This document shows, one piece after another, positions 30,944-42,466 of a stretch of 64,000 bases of DNA. A program made the position numbers and the translations under genes. The notes beneath the pieces are model-generated. The model did not search any database and was not told where the DNA came from. It saw only the letters and a program-made list of their open reading frames with translations. Source of the DNA: Viola odorata (lineage: Eukaryota > Streptophyta > Magnoliopsida > Malpighiales > Violaceae); assembly GCA_963691705.1 (NCBI GenBank), contig OY829538.1, positions 14,596,443 through 14,660,442 on the forward strand, read 5' to 3'. How positions within the stretch are numbered: the first letter of the stretch is position 1; each line of letters begins with the position of its first letter.

Positions 30944-31651
30944 TAAGCCCAACTGAAAATGAGCCCGAGTGTTCACCAAGGGTTGCCTCTCCTGCCCTCT
31001 GGAGGAATCGTTACTCCCTTTGCGCCGCGTCAGATTCGGGAAAATCATCAGGTTTTCCTGACTACTTTGTTAGCTCCTTGGTGCCGAATATACGATAGCA
31101 AAACAGGTGAGTGAGACCGGCCGTTAGCGATAGTACCGGTCTTTCCGAAGCTTCTACTATCATTCTAAAGGCGATATTTCTTTGTTTTTCCTGCACATTC
31201 TCAAATGTGGTTTTGTCACGTTAGCGAAAATGACACATACTTGACAAGTACTAGTTACCCTTAGAGGTTTTCACCCACTCATGTCGGGGTGTTTTTGGTG
31301 TCGCCGTTTCCCTCCAAACTCGTGGGGGTCTGGCCTTGCGGTAAGCCGCTTACCGTTTGTGTGGTCTTACGCCATAGCTACCGACAATATTGACGCGGTT
31401 TTACGCTACTCGGAGCTACCTGTAATATCGATGCGGTTTTACGTTCTCCGATACGTACTCTATTCAAGCATCTCGGGTATCCACCAGGAGTTCCGCGTTA
31501 GCCTTTCCCTTCAACTGCTTTGGGATAACGGGACGACTCATTTTTCGAGGTGCACACCTAGGTGCGCATTTATTACTTTGAATCTATAAATGCGACCCTT
31601 TTTGGGTGCAGATTCTCCACACATCCTCTACTTCTCATCTACTATTTTCTC
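30944..31651 (+). other. LTR-edge motif and upstream region of antisense gene a (Tat2)
   Basis: It starts with taagcccaactgaaaa (30944-30959). Two copies of gcggttttacg (about 31398 and 31433) resemble the repeat upstream of the Tat1 gene. A TATA box, TATAAAT, begins at 31585. There is no ORF of its own. Confidence 0.5.
31585..31591 (+). promoter_or_regulatory. TATA box of antisense gene a (Tat2)
   Basis: TATAAAT lies 67 bases before the ATG at 31652; equivalent to 7864-7870. Confidence 0.6.
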
Positions 31652-32041
31652 ATGGACGATCTCACTAGAAATTTTCTGATTTCCAAAGCCTTAACCCTCA
31701 AGAATCTCACTGAGGGTGACGTCAGCTTCCTAGAGAACATGCTGACGAAGACTAGTGAGGATATGCTGGAACTTCGGGGAATGATGACCCCCATTCAGAC
31801 CAGGATCGGGGCCGCTACCATGGAGGACTTCAATCCCATCAGGAATGTCTCCAAGCTGGTTATCGCCGCCTGTCGCATCGAGGTAGCCATCGCCATGCTG
31901 CAGCAGAGGAAAGATCTGCTGAACTGCTGTCTGAAGAGCATGAGAAGCACCTCTTCAGAGCTGACTTCCGTGGTGGACGCCTTGAGGGATATCCCCGTTC
32001 TGCTGGTGGATGACGACAACGACGCCGGATCTCAGGCTTGA
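31652..32041 (+). CDS. Antisense ORF a of Tat2, intact 129-aa protein
   Basis: The start is the ATG at 31652, aligned with that of Tat1; an open frame extends upstream without support. The product (MDDLTRNFLISK at the N-terminus; IAMLQQRKD core; acidic VDDDNDAG tail) matches the Tat1 protein at about 61% of positions, with no gap over the first 112 residues. It is the only undamaged ORF in this element, although its LTRs differ by about 5%. Function unknown; predicted soluble and helical. Confidence 0.75.
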   Translation: MDDLTRNFLISKALTLKNLTEGDVSFLENMLTKTSEDMLELRGMMTPIQTRIGAATMEDFNPIRNVSKLVIAACRIEVAIAMLQQRKDLLNCCLKSMRSTSSELTSVVDALRDIPVLLVDDDNDAGSQA

Positions 32042-32569
32042 AGGCTTGCCGCTGTGCCTTCTTGTTTATTTTTCCTTTATATGTATTATGTATGCAGACG
32101 TATATTCAGGCTGTTAGGCCGTAATGAAACTCCTTTCCGTTATTGGATATGTGATCTTTCTCCACTTTTTAGGTCGTTAGCCCTGACTTCGATCGAGAGC
32201 TATGGCTAAGCCCAACTGAAAATGAGTCTGACACTAGTCAGACTTTTGCAGTATTTATTCTTCTTTATCTACCAAGTGGCGACGGTTGCTTAGGCAAACT
32301 GTTCTACTAATCACGCGCCGTCTCTTCAGTAATAACTGATTGGGCGGTTTTTCTGTGCTTCTTGATCGTCGAGAGATTTCAACAGGCGTGATCAAAGAAT
32401 TTTGAATTTGCCATTATGGTTGATCTTCTCAAGACGCATTAAATTATCCTTCTCTCACTTGAGAAATTTGAAGAGTCTCACTATTTTATCTATTTATGGG
32501 GAGTTCTTCTCCTTTTTCCTGTTCATCTTCTTCTTCATATTTTTCTGCTACTACTGATTTTCCTCTCTC
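32042..32569 (+). other. Spacer between antisense genes a and b (Tat2)
   Basis: Contains the second LTR-edge motif (32207-32222) and TATA-like tatttat at 32491-32497. A short palindromic stretch (tctgacactagtcaga) lies at 32227-32242. No coding sequence. Confidence 0.5.
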
Positions 32570-32988
32570 ATGGCTGATTCATATGATCAGGTCTCCGACG
32601 AGCGGGAATCTCGCCCAACCCCTCCGACGACACCAGATTCTGACAATCCTTCTTCACCACCATGCCTGAAGAGTCCCCACTATGGAGATCGGAAGAGATC
32701 GAAGAAGAGAGCATGTTCTGAAACCACTGGCTGGTTTTCTTCATTTTCAGCCCCTCCGTCCTGTAAGGGCAAAAAATATTCCCTCCTACTGATTGGTTTG
32801 AAGAGGAGATTCCTTTAGGCGATACCATCGTCAAGGCGGCATCTTCAACTACAAAGAAGGAATCCAAGCCATTGACGCTGAGCCCGGAGCGAAAAGTCGA
32901 CAAATTCCCTCCTTTCGCTGATGAGGAGCTTCCGCCCTTCGATGAGGAATATTGCTACTGGTCCTCTTATTGGCCTAACGAGGATTGA
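32570..32988 (+). pseudogene. Antisense ORF b of Tat2, frameshifted
   Basis: The start MADSY and the Pro/Thr-rich stretch PTPPTTPDSDNPSSPP match Tat1. The frame shifts after the basic segment, around the A-run at 32771-32776. The continuation in the other frame ends DEEYCYWSSYWPNED and stops at 32986, again matching the acidic/aromatic C-terminus of Tat1. Confidence 0.65.
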
Positions 32989-33473
32989 TTCCGCCCTTGG
33001 CAATCCCTTGTAGATGCCGTATGGCTTATTGTTTTTTTAAATGAAATGATGCTTTGCTTTTTTAGTTTTGCATACTCGGGCGTTAGCTCCTCTTTGGTTG
33101 GCTATCGCTGAGAAAATAACTGTTGCTTCGATGTAACCACTTGCAACTGACTGTCAGTACCTACCCCTTCTGGAAGATATAAATGCGTGGACATAAATAT
33201 CCTTCGGGGGTTTTCACACGTGTCACTTTTACTTTGGGGCGTGTCCCGCTTTTACAGGCTGTTCACTTCTCGAACTCAACCTTTAAAAGGGAGCAACTGC
33301 TCTCTTTTAATACTCTTTGCTTGCACTTTGAAATTTTCTCCCTTTCTCTCTCTAGATTCTTACTTCAAAGGAGGTCAAGACCACCGTTCGCCGGCACCGA
33401 CGGTTTTGTCCACCGCCTTCTGTTCAAGGTACTTCGCTTCTTCTTCCTCAGATTTTCTTCTTGCTGATTCATT
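32989..33473 (+). other. 5' flank of antisense gene c (Tat2)
   Basis: TTTAAAAG at 33292-33299 aligns with the Tat1 TATA-like box. A CT-rich leader follows, with aggtacttc at about 33428, roughly 47 bases before the ATG. No ORF supported. Confidence 0.45.
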
Positions 33474-35600
33474 ATGAGTACCTCTAGGACACCCAAGGAT
33501 TCTCAGTGGCCTCTGGACACAAATAGGTCTTTGAGAAGTCTCCAGAATTTCCAGCGGCCCATAGATTTAGAAATTGAGAGAACACCTAGTGTTTTTGTTG
33601 ATCAAGCGATTTTGGAGGCAGAACTGGAGGAAAATAGTATCTTTTTCCCTCCCGGTTACTCTGTTAGAATTCCTGATGCCGGCCATCGGCTTCATGATCC
33701 TCTATCGGGGGACGATAGGATGGTATATTTTAGCATGCTCCTTTATGGCTTTTGCTTTCCCATCCATGAAGTAGTGAAAAGTTTATTAGTTCGATATGAC
33801 ATTAACCCGGCTCAGATTACGCCTCCTTCTTGGTGTGGGATTCATGCCTTCATTCGCATTTGCGAGTTGCGGGGTATCCTTGTCTCGTCTGTCAATTTGT
33901 TCCGTAAGTTTTTTAGTTTTAGGTGCCGCAACTGTGTGGTAGATATGTCCCAAGATGGAATGACGCATTGGTGCAGTCATTCTGGCAGAAATTCCAGGGC
34001 TTCGAAGAGACTATGGCCGATTGGAAGAGCGGTTTTTTCATAGTGAATTTTCCCTTCCGCCCCTAGCCCAGGGGCTTCAATCAGTGTCTTAACGACTCCT
34101 TTTGGACAAACCCGTCAACAGTATCCAAGGAAGAGCTTCGACAAACGCACGTGCTGCTGGAGCTGAACTCGTCTTTTCGCATTCGAGAGTTTGCCTTGCA
34201 CAGGCTTATAGAGAAGTGTACTATAAGTAAGTTTCTTCTCCTTCGCTATCGCTTCGGCTTAATCATTGCTCTGATGTGCCTTGCTGGCAGGTGACACTGG
34301 AAATCAACCGTCAAGCGATAAGGATGTTCCTCTAAACATGAGGCCGCTTCAATCACTGCCACCATCTACTCCGCCTGAGAGTTCCAGTCGCCCTGCCGCT
34401 CCAAAAAGAAAGAGATTCAAGACTGTTGCTAGGTGTGGTATCTCCAACCGTACTTCCCGTTTCCTCGAGAATTGGTTACCTATTCGGAAAGGAGTGGCTC
34501 CGAATCATCCTAAAACTGAAGTACCCGAAAGTAGCAGTGAGGACATGGATACTGACTCTGGGCTTCGTCATGCTTCCGCGGCTCAGCGAAAGAAGCTGAG
34601 AATGGGAAATAGCAACCCAGTTGCTGAGGTTGCTTTGAAGAAGGTGAACGAAGCTTCGGCTACTAGGGTTGACGCCCTTGATGGTGCAGGTACCTCCAAA
34701 ACAACGGCAGCAGCTACGACGTCAATCAACATTCCTCTTGATGCTTTTGAGGCTCCACCAGAGGTCAACCTTCCTCCTCCGACAGCCGCTCCTGACTCTC
34801 TTATCTCCTCCTGCATCCCTGATGTCGCTGCACCTTATCGTGAACCTGCCGTTACTCCTGACCCTCTGCTAAATGGCCTTCCGCCATTATTCTGCACCTC
34901 TATTTCAGGAGTCAGTGGTTCCACTGAAAATCGTTCTCCTCCCTTTACCACCAATCTGTCTTCTCAAAGTCCTCAAGGAGCCACTTCCTATCACTTGGAT
35001 CTGTCTACCTTTGGCACTAGCGGACTTCGCGTACTGGGAATATCAGACTCGTTATCGCGAAACGAGCCGGTGGGTTAGATAGTAGGTGCGATATTTGGCT
35101 CTCCTGAAGATAGGGAGGAGATGTCAGAGCTTCCGCTGGAGGTTCATCACGAACGCGCTTTAAATGACGTGCTAGCTAGCTTTCGCATGCTGAATTAATT
35201 TCTCAATATCCATGGTGACAAGGCTCGAGGTTCCCCCTCTAAGGTGGCGGAACTGATGCAACTCCAAAGCGATACCCAGGCAGAGCTTAACGACTGCCGT
35301 GCTGAATTGGCCAGAGAGAAGTCGATAGGGAAGGCCAAGATAGAGCTTCTGGAAGCAGAACTGGTGGCTGCCAATAAAAGAAACTCTCTCCTCCATGAAG
35401 AGATATCGGCCCGCGGCGTGAAGCTAGCGAAGGTGCCCAATGAGATGTCGCGCTGGAAAGATAAGGCGATACAGGCCTTTGCCGCTGGATTCCCAGATTA
35501 TTACCATAGCAAGGCTTTCGATCTCGCCAAGATATCTAACTACAACTTCGAGAGGCTGAAGGATGTAAATGTTGGGGGTGACAAAGGAGTTCTTCCGTGA
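33474..35600 (+). pseudogene. Antisense gene c of Tat2, Transposase_28-like, degraded
   Basis: Exon 1 (33474-34226) carries the same block as Tat1 gene c (YGFCFPIHEVVKSLL, NPAQITPPSWCGIHAF). A frameshift falls near 33950 and a stop near 34064. The intron is 34227-34290 (GTAAGT...TGGCAG). Exon 2 (34291-35600) is in one frame with stops at 35076 and 35196. Its end has the coiled coil and LAKVPNEMSRWKDKAI, matching Tat1. The intron position and phase are conserved. Confidence 0.75.
34227..34290 (+). other. Predicted intron of gene c (Tat2)
   Basis: 64 bp, GTAAGT donor and TTGCTGGCAG acceptor; same place as 10388-10452. Confidence 0.75.
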
Positions 35601-36178
35601 TGGGAATAAGACAGCGCTTGAGAATGCTTTATTTTATTTTTTTCCAACATTGGTTTTATTTGGCTTGTAATAACTGATAATGCTTGCATAATAACGACTG
35701 TCATTCCGCTCTGGATTAATTTGCTTCTTGGCATTATCTTTGTTGATTACGTCATCATGCTTGTCCTTTTTCTGATAAAGTAATTCTACTTTTTCGGAGC
35801 ATTTAATGCTCAGAATCCCCTCATTAATATGAGCGAAGGATCATGATGGTTTAGAGACGTGTCTGCTCATCAGGACGCTAGGGCTAGCGTGATTTGATAG
35901 GATCAAAGCGTCTTCTCTCCTTTCTAGGGTTATACTCATTGCTTATACCTATCACGCGTGTCACGACTGTTCTAGCAGTCATTTCTTTTAGCCTCTTAGG
36001 GTTATAAAACCCCTCACTTTATTTCTTTTTCCACTTTCGATAATCTATTTCTCTGCATCTTCTCAAATCATCTTTCATTTCTGGTTTTCATCTCCTGGGT
36101 GCTTCGATTTTCTTCTAAAAAAGGTACTTCTTCATTTCCCTTGCTATCTCCTTCATCTTTTTCTTTTCTTTTTCCATC
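35601..36178 (+). other. Spacer and 5' flank of antisense gene d (Tat2)
   Basis: TATAAAAC at 36003-36010 lies in the same context as in Tat1. A CT-rich leader follows, with aggtacttc at 36122-36130, about 57 bases ahead of the ATG. No coding sequence. Confidence 0.5.
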
Positions 36179-36892
36179 ATGACAAAAAAAAAACTCGTGC
36201 CTCTGGGTCTAAATCAATTGATGAAGAAAAAATAGAGACCATAGTCAGTACTATTACTTCTTCTGCCATTCTTGATAAACATCTGTCCGATCACGGTGCC
36301 ACCCTCCCTGAGGGTTTTAAGGCTTCTGTCACTCCTGAGTCTTTACGCCTGAATAGCGTTCTGACCGGCAATCGCAGAATCATGTATGCCCAGATGTTCC
36401 ATTATGGTTTTCGATTTCTGGTTGACCCGTTTATCCAAGAGTTGCTTACTTCTCTAGATCTGAACCCTGTTCAACTGGCCCCAAATGCCTACGGTGGCAT
36501 TTATGCATTTCTAGAACTCTGCAAGTACAAAAGAATTACATCTCCTTCCCTTGCATTACTGAAGTCTTTGTTCAAGATGTATAACCGTCGGGGTGTGATA
36601 GCGATATCACCCCGTTATGATGATGATTCGCTCCAGAACTTCACCTGGAAACTCCTTCATTTGGAGTCTTCCATTGATAAATGGAAAGAGCAATTTTTTA
36701 TGGTTGAGACTCCCGAGCTTCCGGAGCCATGGTGGCGGTCTGGTTTCAACCAGGGTGTCAAGGACAGGGCTTGGTGCCACATGGCTCTTGACGAGATGGA
36801 ACAGGGTTGGTTTGATAAGTTGCTCAGTCTAGAAATCAGCGTTCACACCCGCCTTCTGGCTTGCGGGACCGATATCAGAGTCTGCGTTAGAC

Positions 36893-36961
36893 GTGAGTAT
36901 CGCGTCAATCTTTGATTTTCAGTATTAGTATTAACGCTGACGTTGTCTTGTGTTTTTGCAG
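36893..36961 (+). other. Predicted intron 1 of gene d (Tat2)
   Basis: GTGAGT...TTTTTGCAG, 69 bp; same codon position as in Tat1 d and in gene c. Confidence 0.75.
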
Positions 36962-37308
36962 CAACTGATCCGAAATACGTTCCCGAGAGCGTTAGGAGGC
37001 GCCGAAAGAGACTTCGAGATAGAGAAGCGGTCGTGGCTGTTAATATCGCCATCACTTCAGCTACCCCTTTTGTTATCGCTTCGATTCCTCCCCAAACATC
37101 TTCAGTCTCTGTTGACGAGGAAACTGACACCATTCCGGTTGGCATTCCTGTCATATCAATCGCTGCTCCTCCTCCCCAGTCAGTTGCTCGCAGGGCTTCC
37201 GCGAAAGGAAAGAAGAAAAGGAAGACAAGGAGCGTTGCCACCCTCCTGCCACTAATTCCGCCTTCTTCGGACGCTGCCAGCTCTTCGGAAGCACCTGCCA
37301 CTGAGACG

Positions 37309-37397
37309 GTAACGGCTACCGCTCCTCTATACTTCTTGCGCTGCTTTTTCAATGCCTTTATGCCTTTTCTTTTGTTTTTCATTATTTTTCTTCATAG
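37309..37397 (+). other. Predicted intron 2 of gene d (Tat2)
   Basis: GTAACG...TTCATAG, 89 bp; corresponds to 13688-13761. Confidence 0.6.
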
Positions 37398-38626
37398 GTT
37401 GCTTCTCGTGCCTCTACTCCTGCACTGTCACGAGGCAATATGGACTTGAGGCGTATTTTGACTCAGCCAAGGAAGAGACAGAGGTCCACCGGAGTAGGTA
37501 CGAGCCAGTCCTCAAGTCAAGCTGATATCAGGGAGGGGCCTCAAATCACCCTTGACTCTTCAGCGCCTCCCCTAGGCCAGACCACTAGCATTTTTTAGGG
37601 TGTGGTCATGCTTGGGCCTTTTGAGACTTCACCACCTTCGTTCGGCTCGAAAGTTCCTCACTATTCCTCTAACGCGGCCTATACTGATGAGCTGTCGGGC
37701 TTCTCCTCCTATCAGCCCCAGGGATCACTCGTGCCCAGGGAGGTTCTGCTTCCAACCAACCTCATGAGACAGCTGGGCCCGAGGGAGGTTCTGCTTCCAA
37801 CCAGCCTCCTTCTCCTACCGCAGTGGTCTTTGTTCCTTCCGATGCTTCCATGCTTAAGCGCTTCGGGGAGGGGACGGTAGTGTCCAATCTTATGGCCGAC
37901 GTAAGCTCATATAACGCCACTAGGCCCATCACTCATCAGGTGGATATGACTACGCTTTGTAGTTCGGGGATTGCGGCCATGGGTGGCTATAATTCGGCTG
38001 TTACTGCTTCATTCTTGGCTGCACACATGCTAACGTCTCCTGAAGAACGAAGCGCCTTTGCTACTGTGGGAGACCAAGAGCAAGCCGACTTGCTGCGCTC
38101 CAAAATTTTCACTGGGCTCCTCCAATTTCATCACTACACTGAGCGCATGTCGCAAAAGGCGACTGACCTTGCCGCTTCCATAGCCAAGCTTTCGCAGGAG
38201 CAAGAGGAAAAACAGCGGCTGCTGGAAGAGTGAGATAGATATATGACGGCCCTGGAGGTAGCCAAAGAGGAGGCAAGGGAAGCAAAGGAACAGTTGGCCA
38301 CTTCTAACGCTACTCTGGCGGTTGAACAGTCAAAGATTATCGCTTTTGAGGGGGAGAAAGCAGCTTGGGTGGGAGAGAAAGCAGCCTTGGTAGAAGAGAA
38401 AACAACACTTGAGGTGGAGACAGTAATCAAGTGTCGCTGGTATGTTGAAAAGATCGCTTCTATCATGGCTAACTGTTTTGTGGAGATTCACGGGGAAGAA
38501 TTCTACGATGGCGGTGCTGTTTCTGATGCCTTTTTGAAGAACTCTTCTGATCTTAATGACGAGGGCTTCTGCTTGGCTAGATCAAATGGCTACCCAGAGC
38601 AAGGGATTTCTGAAGACCAGCAGTAG

Positions 38627-39248
38627 GCAGGGTATTATCACCCCCTTCTTTTTTGTGAGGATTGAGCGCTACTCTTTGTTCATCTTTTTGTAAATTTTTG
38701 TGTCCCTTCGTGGGTATTTGAATAATGACACTTCTATGATATCAGCTTTTGTTGGTGCCATTTTCCTTTCCTGTATTTCTTTTTCTTCGAATTTTTATAG
38801 CATGGCCTTTGCGCCCTTATCGCCTTGATCGGGCTTTGTCATGTTCGACTTAACCACTGTTTGGCCCCGTCAGGGAGGACATTCCTGAAAGAAGTATTCT
38901 TTTTTCCTTGATCAAAAGGGACAACGAATAGGGTCTTTAGGCCCTATTCCTTAAACCGCGTCAACATCAGCGTGGTTGGCTTCACGTCTACTTTACCGAC
39001 GAGTCATACAACTCTTTTATCACCCTGAGTGTCGCGATCTCTCAGAGATATCCTGCACACTCTCAATTAATATCTATTAGTAAGAAATAAGCGATAACGG
39101 ACACAATTATCCCGTAGGAGCCCTTCTGCTGCCATTCTAGGGTATAGGTGTCACTCATTATCGCTTTCTCAACTAGTTCACTTCACTAGGGATTCCGCAT
39201 CTGGTTACTCGCTGGGATTTTGTGATTTTTCACATGATCGGCTGGAAA
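38627..39248. other. Spacer between gene d and the tandem array (Tat2)
   Basis: T-rich non-coding sequence after gene d; nothing further that I can support. Confidence 0.45.
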
Positions 39249-39830
39249 GTGCCTCTTCCTAGTGAGCCGTCTGATCAGGACAGGCCATCACAAGGTTAGG
39301 ATTTTTCACTTTCGGCGCTATCCTCACATCCCGGAATCGTGCCCTCACTTAGTGAGTCGTCTATATTAGCCCGGTCACAAGGATAGGATTTTCACTTTCC
39401 AAGTGGAGTTAGTATCTCCCTAGGGTGTACCTCTCCTTAACGAGCCATCTCCACAAGAACAGTTGTCATAGGGATTGGGCTTTTTCACCTTCAGGAATCC
39501 CGGGGTGTGCCCTCACTTAGTGAGTCGTTTGATCAGGACAGACCATCACAAGGATAGGACTTTTCACTCCCGGGGGTGTCGGGATGTGCCTCGTCTTATG
39601 GCCCCACACATGGCTACCATAAGGATAGGACTTTTCACTCCCGACGTTAAATATCAAGTGCGTCAGGGAGTGCCCTCACTTAGTGAGTCGGTGGATCAAG
39701 ACCGACCATCACAAGGATAGGACTTTTGACTCCTAACGCTAAATATTAGGTGTGCCAGGGCGTGCCCTCACTTAGTGAGTCGTCGGATCAGGACAGGCCG
39801 TCACAAGGATAGGACTTTTCACTCCTAGCA
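39249..39830. repeat. Tandem repeat array downstream of pol (Tat2), seven units of 80-92 bp
   Basis: Units start at about 39249, 39339, 39424, 39505, 39585, 39670 and 39762. The shared core is gtgccctcacttagtgagtcg, then gatcaggacag, then atcacaaggataggactttt. It is homologous to the Tat1 array but more regular. It lies between the convergent stops of gag-pol and gene d. Confidence 0.85.
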
Positions 39831-39953
39831 ACCTCTTTCTCATTTTTCTTTCATCATCTGCACCCACACACGTAGCCACAAAACACAAAAGAGCTCATTA
39901 CTCGAGCGTTAACAGGGGTTAGGGCTAGCGTTATTAAAAAGTGCAGAGATAAA

Positions 39954-42466
39954 TCAAGATCTAGCATGATATAATTTCGAACGAGCGATATTCCAGGAGT
40001 TAGGTAAGGGGGTACCGTCGAGTGTCTCCAGATGGTACGCTCCTCTCCCGACAATACGGGTAACGCGGTACGACCCTTCCCAGTTATGACTGAGCTTCCC
40101 CCGGCGTTGACCAGTCACTCGTTGATCCCTAAGTACCAGGTCACCTTCTTTTAGAAGTCGTTCTTTGACACGCCTATTATGATAACGTGGCATTTTTTGT
40201 TTGTAGTGCGTCATTTTTAGAAGAGCTTCCTCCTGCAATTCGGGCAGTGCGTCAAGATTCGCACGTAGCCTTTCCTCATTCAGCTCTTCTCTGAAGTAAG
40301 CCACTCGTAGGCTCAGGGTACCAATCTCCACGGGCGTAACGGCCTCAGTGCCGAAAGCCAGCGCGAATGGTGTCTCTCCTGTGCCAGTTTTTGTGGTCAT
40401 GCGGTATGCCCACATCACATACGGCAGTTCATCTGCCCACTTCTTTTTAGATCCCTCTAGGTTCTTCTTAACACCGTTAAGGATGGCTCGATTTGTCACC
40501 TCAGCCTGACCATTGGTCTGCAGATGAGCCACGGAAGAGAATCTTTGCTCGATTCCAAACCCCTCGCATTGGTCTCTAAAGCATTGGGTGGTGAATTGTG
40601 TTCCGTTATCACTGACTAGCACGCGGGGAACTCTGAAATGTATGATAACTTGGTGTTTGAAGAAACGCCAGATTTTCTCTATCGTGATGTTGGCTACCGC
40701 CTCAGCTTCCGCCCATTTGGTAAAATAGTCTACCGCCACAACCACAAACTTTAACTGTGACCTTACCTTTGGAAATGGCCAAGGATGTCAATTCCCCATT
40801 TCGCGAAAGGACAAGGAGCGATGATGTCATAAATTTGGGTGGTGGGTTGTCGAGGAATCTTAGAGAATTCCTGACACTTTAGGCAAGTTCGCACGTAATC
40901 ATGGCAGTCTTTCTGGATAGTAGGCCAGTAGAACCCCGATCGAAAGACCTGCGCAGCTAAGGTTCTGCCGGATGCATGCATGCCACAAATTCCTTCGTGG
41001 ATTTCACGGAGGGTATGAAGGTCCTCTTGTTCTGTTATGCATCTAGCAGCCGGATGAGAGAAATATCTCCGCATCAGTTCCCCGTTAAAGTATGTACACC
41101 GTGCCGCTTGCTTTAGTACTTTCTTCTTCTCAGCGTTATCCGCTGGCAGCTCGTCGTGTTTCAAGTATTTTATGACGGGGATTCTCCAGTCATTTTCACT
41201 TTCTTCCACACAGAGCGTCGCCTGTTCTTCCATAAAGGAAGGTACGGGTAGCTCCCGGTAGTACACCCCTTTCAGTATGGACGCTTCTGGATTTGCTGTG
41301 AGTTTGGCGAGGTTATCAGCCTCAGCGTTATCCTCTCGAGGAATATGCTCGAAGCTAACCTGTATGCCACATTTTTTTATTTCTATCAACTCGCGCTTCA
41401 CTTTAGCAAGGTATTGCACCATGATGGGCTCTCTAGCTTGAGAGTGTCCCAGCACTTGGTCTATTATCAGCTTGGAGTCTCCATAGACTTTCAGCCGCAA
41501 GTCTCCCAACCTCCCTGAGTCATGTATTCCCTTGATGGAAATGTTCTTTCCTATCCTCAGCCCGGCTAATAGCGCTTCGTATTCTGCGGCATTATTGGAT
41601 TCGGATGGCATATCGCACATGGATGCCGTGAGGCCCACTCATGAAGATTTCAGCCCCGGCAAGCTCTTGATTTTTGGCACTATCCACGTGTATGACCCAT
41701 AGATCGGTGTAAGTTTCAGGGAAAGGGAGATCCAACTCTTCTTTTTCTTTTTCAGTCAACTCTGTCATTGGATCCGGAGTGAAGGTGCATTCCGCGATAA
41801 AGTCTGCTAGAATTTGAGCCTTCATAGACGGTCGGGATCGATAGTGCAAGCCATATTGTTCAAGCTCGATAGCCCAAATCAGCATTCTCCCTGAGGATTC
41901 AATCTTCCGGAATATCCTTTTAAAGGTTGATCCGTAAGCACAATGACGGTGTGAGCTTGAAAGTATCGATCCATTTTCCGCATGGCTTGCACTAATGCCA
42001 ACGCTATTTTCTCTATACGGGCATATCTCAGCTTGGCATCCTTCAAAATGTGACTCACAAAGTATACAGGGCGGTGCGTATGATTGTCATCTCGCACAAG
42101 GACCGCGCTAACCACTTCGTCAGCAACCCTAAGGTATAAGTACAGGATATCGCCAAGCTCTGGTCTTGTCAATACTAGGTTAGACGATAGGTAGGCCTTC
42201 AAGCTTGCAAACGCTTCTTCGCATTCTGCTGTCCATCCGGAGACGGCTTTCTTGCGTATAACTTTGAAGAAAGGAAGGCACCTCTCGCCTTGCTTGGAGA
42301 TAAACCATCCCAACGCGATAACGAGCCCTGTCAGCTTCTGTATTTCCTTTATAGTTTGAGGGGATATCATGTCTTTGATGGCTTTGACTTTTGACGGGTT
42401 GGGTTGAATGCCCTTTTGGCTGACCACATAACCCAAAAATTTACCCTTTGAAAGGCAAACATGCAC
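39954..42466 (-). pseudogene. pol: Tat2 RNase H, archaeal-type RNase H and integrase, degraded
   Basis: Minus strand. The classical RNase H (about 42466-41990) leads through a frameshift near 41880 into the archaeal-type RNase H (about 41700-41200: NNAAEYEALLAGLRIGK, DSKLIIDQVLGHSQAREP). Another frameshift falls near 41620. Integrase follows, with HHCC (HEGICGMHASGRTLAAQ, CLKCQEF) and a core split by a frameshift near 40755. The second Asp (VSDNGTQF) and Glu (TNGQAEVTNR) are visible. The C-terminal end matches Tat1. Non-functional. Confidence 0.88.

Larger units (their letters stand above)
36179..38626 (+). pseudogene. Antisense gene d of Tat2, Transposase_28-like, degraded
   Basis: The exons are about 36179-36892, 36962-37308 and 37398-38626. 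The frame is lost two codons after the ATG in a run of ten A (36184-36193). From there exon 1 is open and carries YAQMFHYGFRFLVD, QLAPNAYGGIYAFLELC and ISPRYDDD. Exon 2 has the basic linker (KGKKKRKTRS). Exon 3 has a stop at 37597, a frameshift around a 51-bp duplication (37735-37806) and a TGA at 38231. It ends in a coiled coil and a block shared with Tat1. Where Tat1 has TGA (13023), this copy encodes Trp. Confidence 0.75.

Noticed and set aside
39249..39830. Possible CRISPR-like array
   Set aside because: Units of 80-92 bp are repeated over their whole length, with no constant repeat and unique spacer structure, and the setting is a plant retrotransposon.
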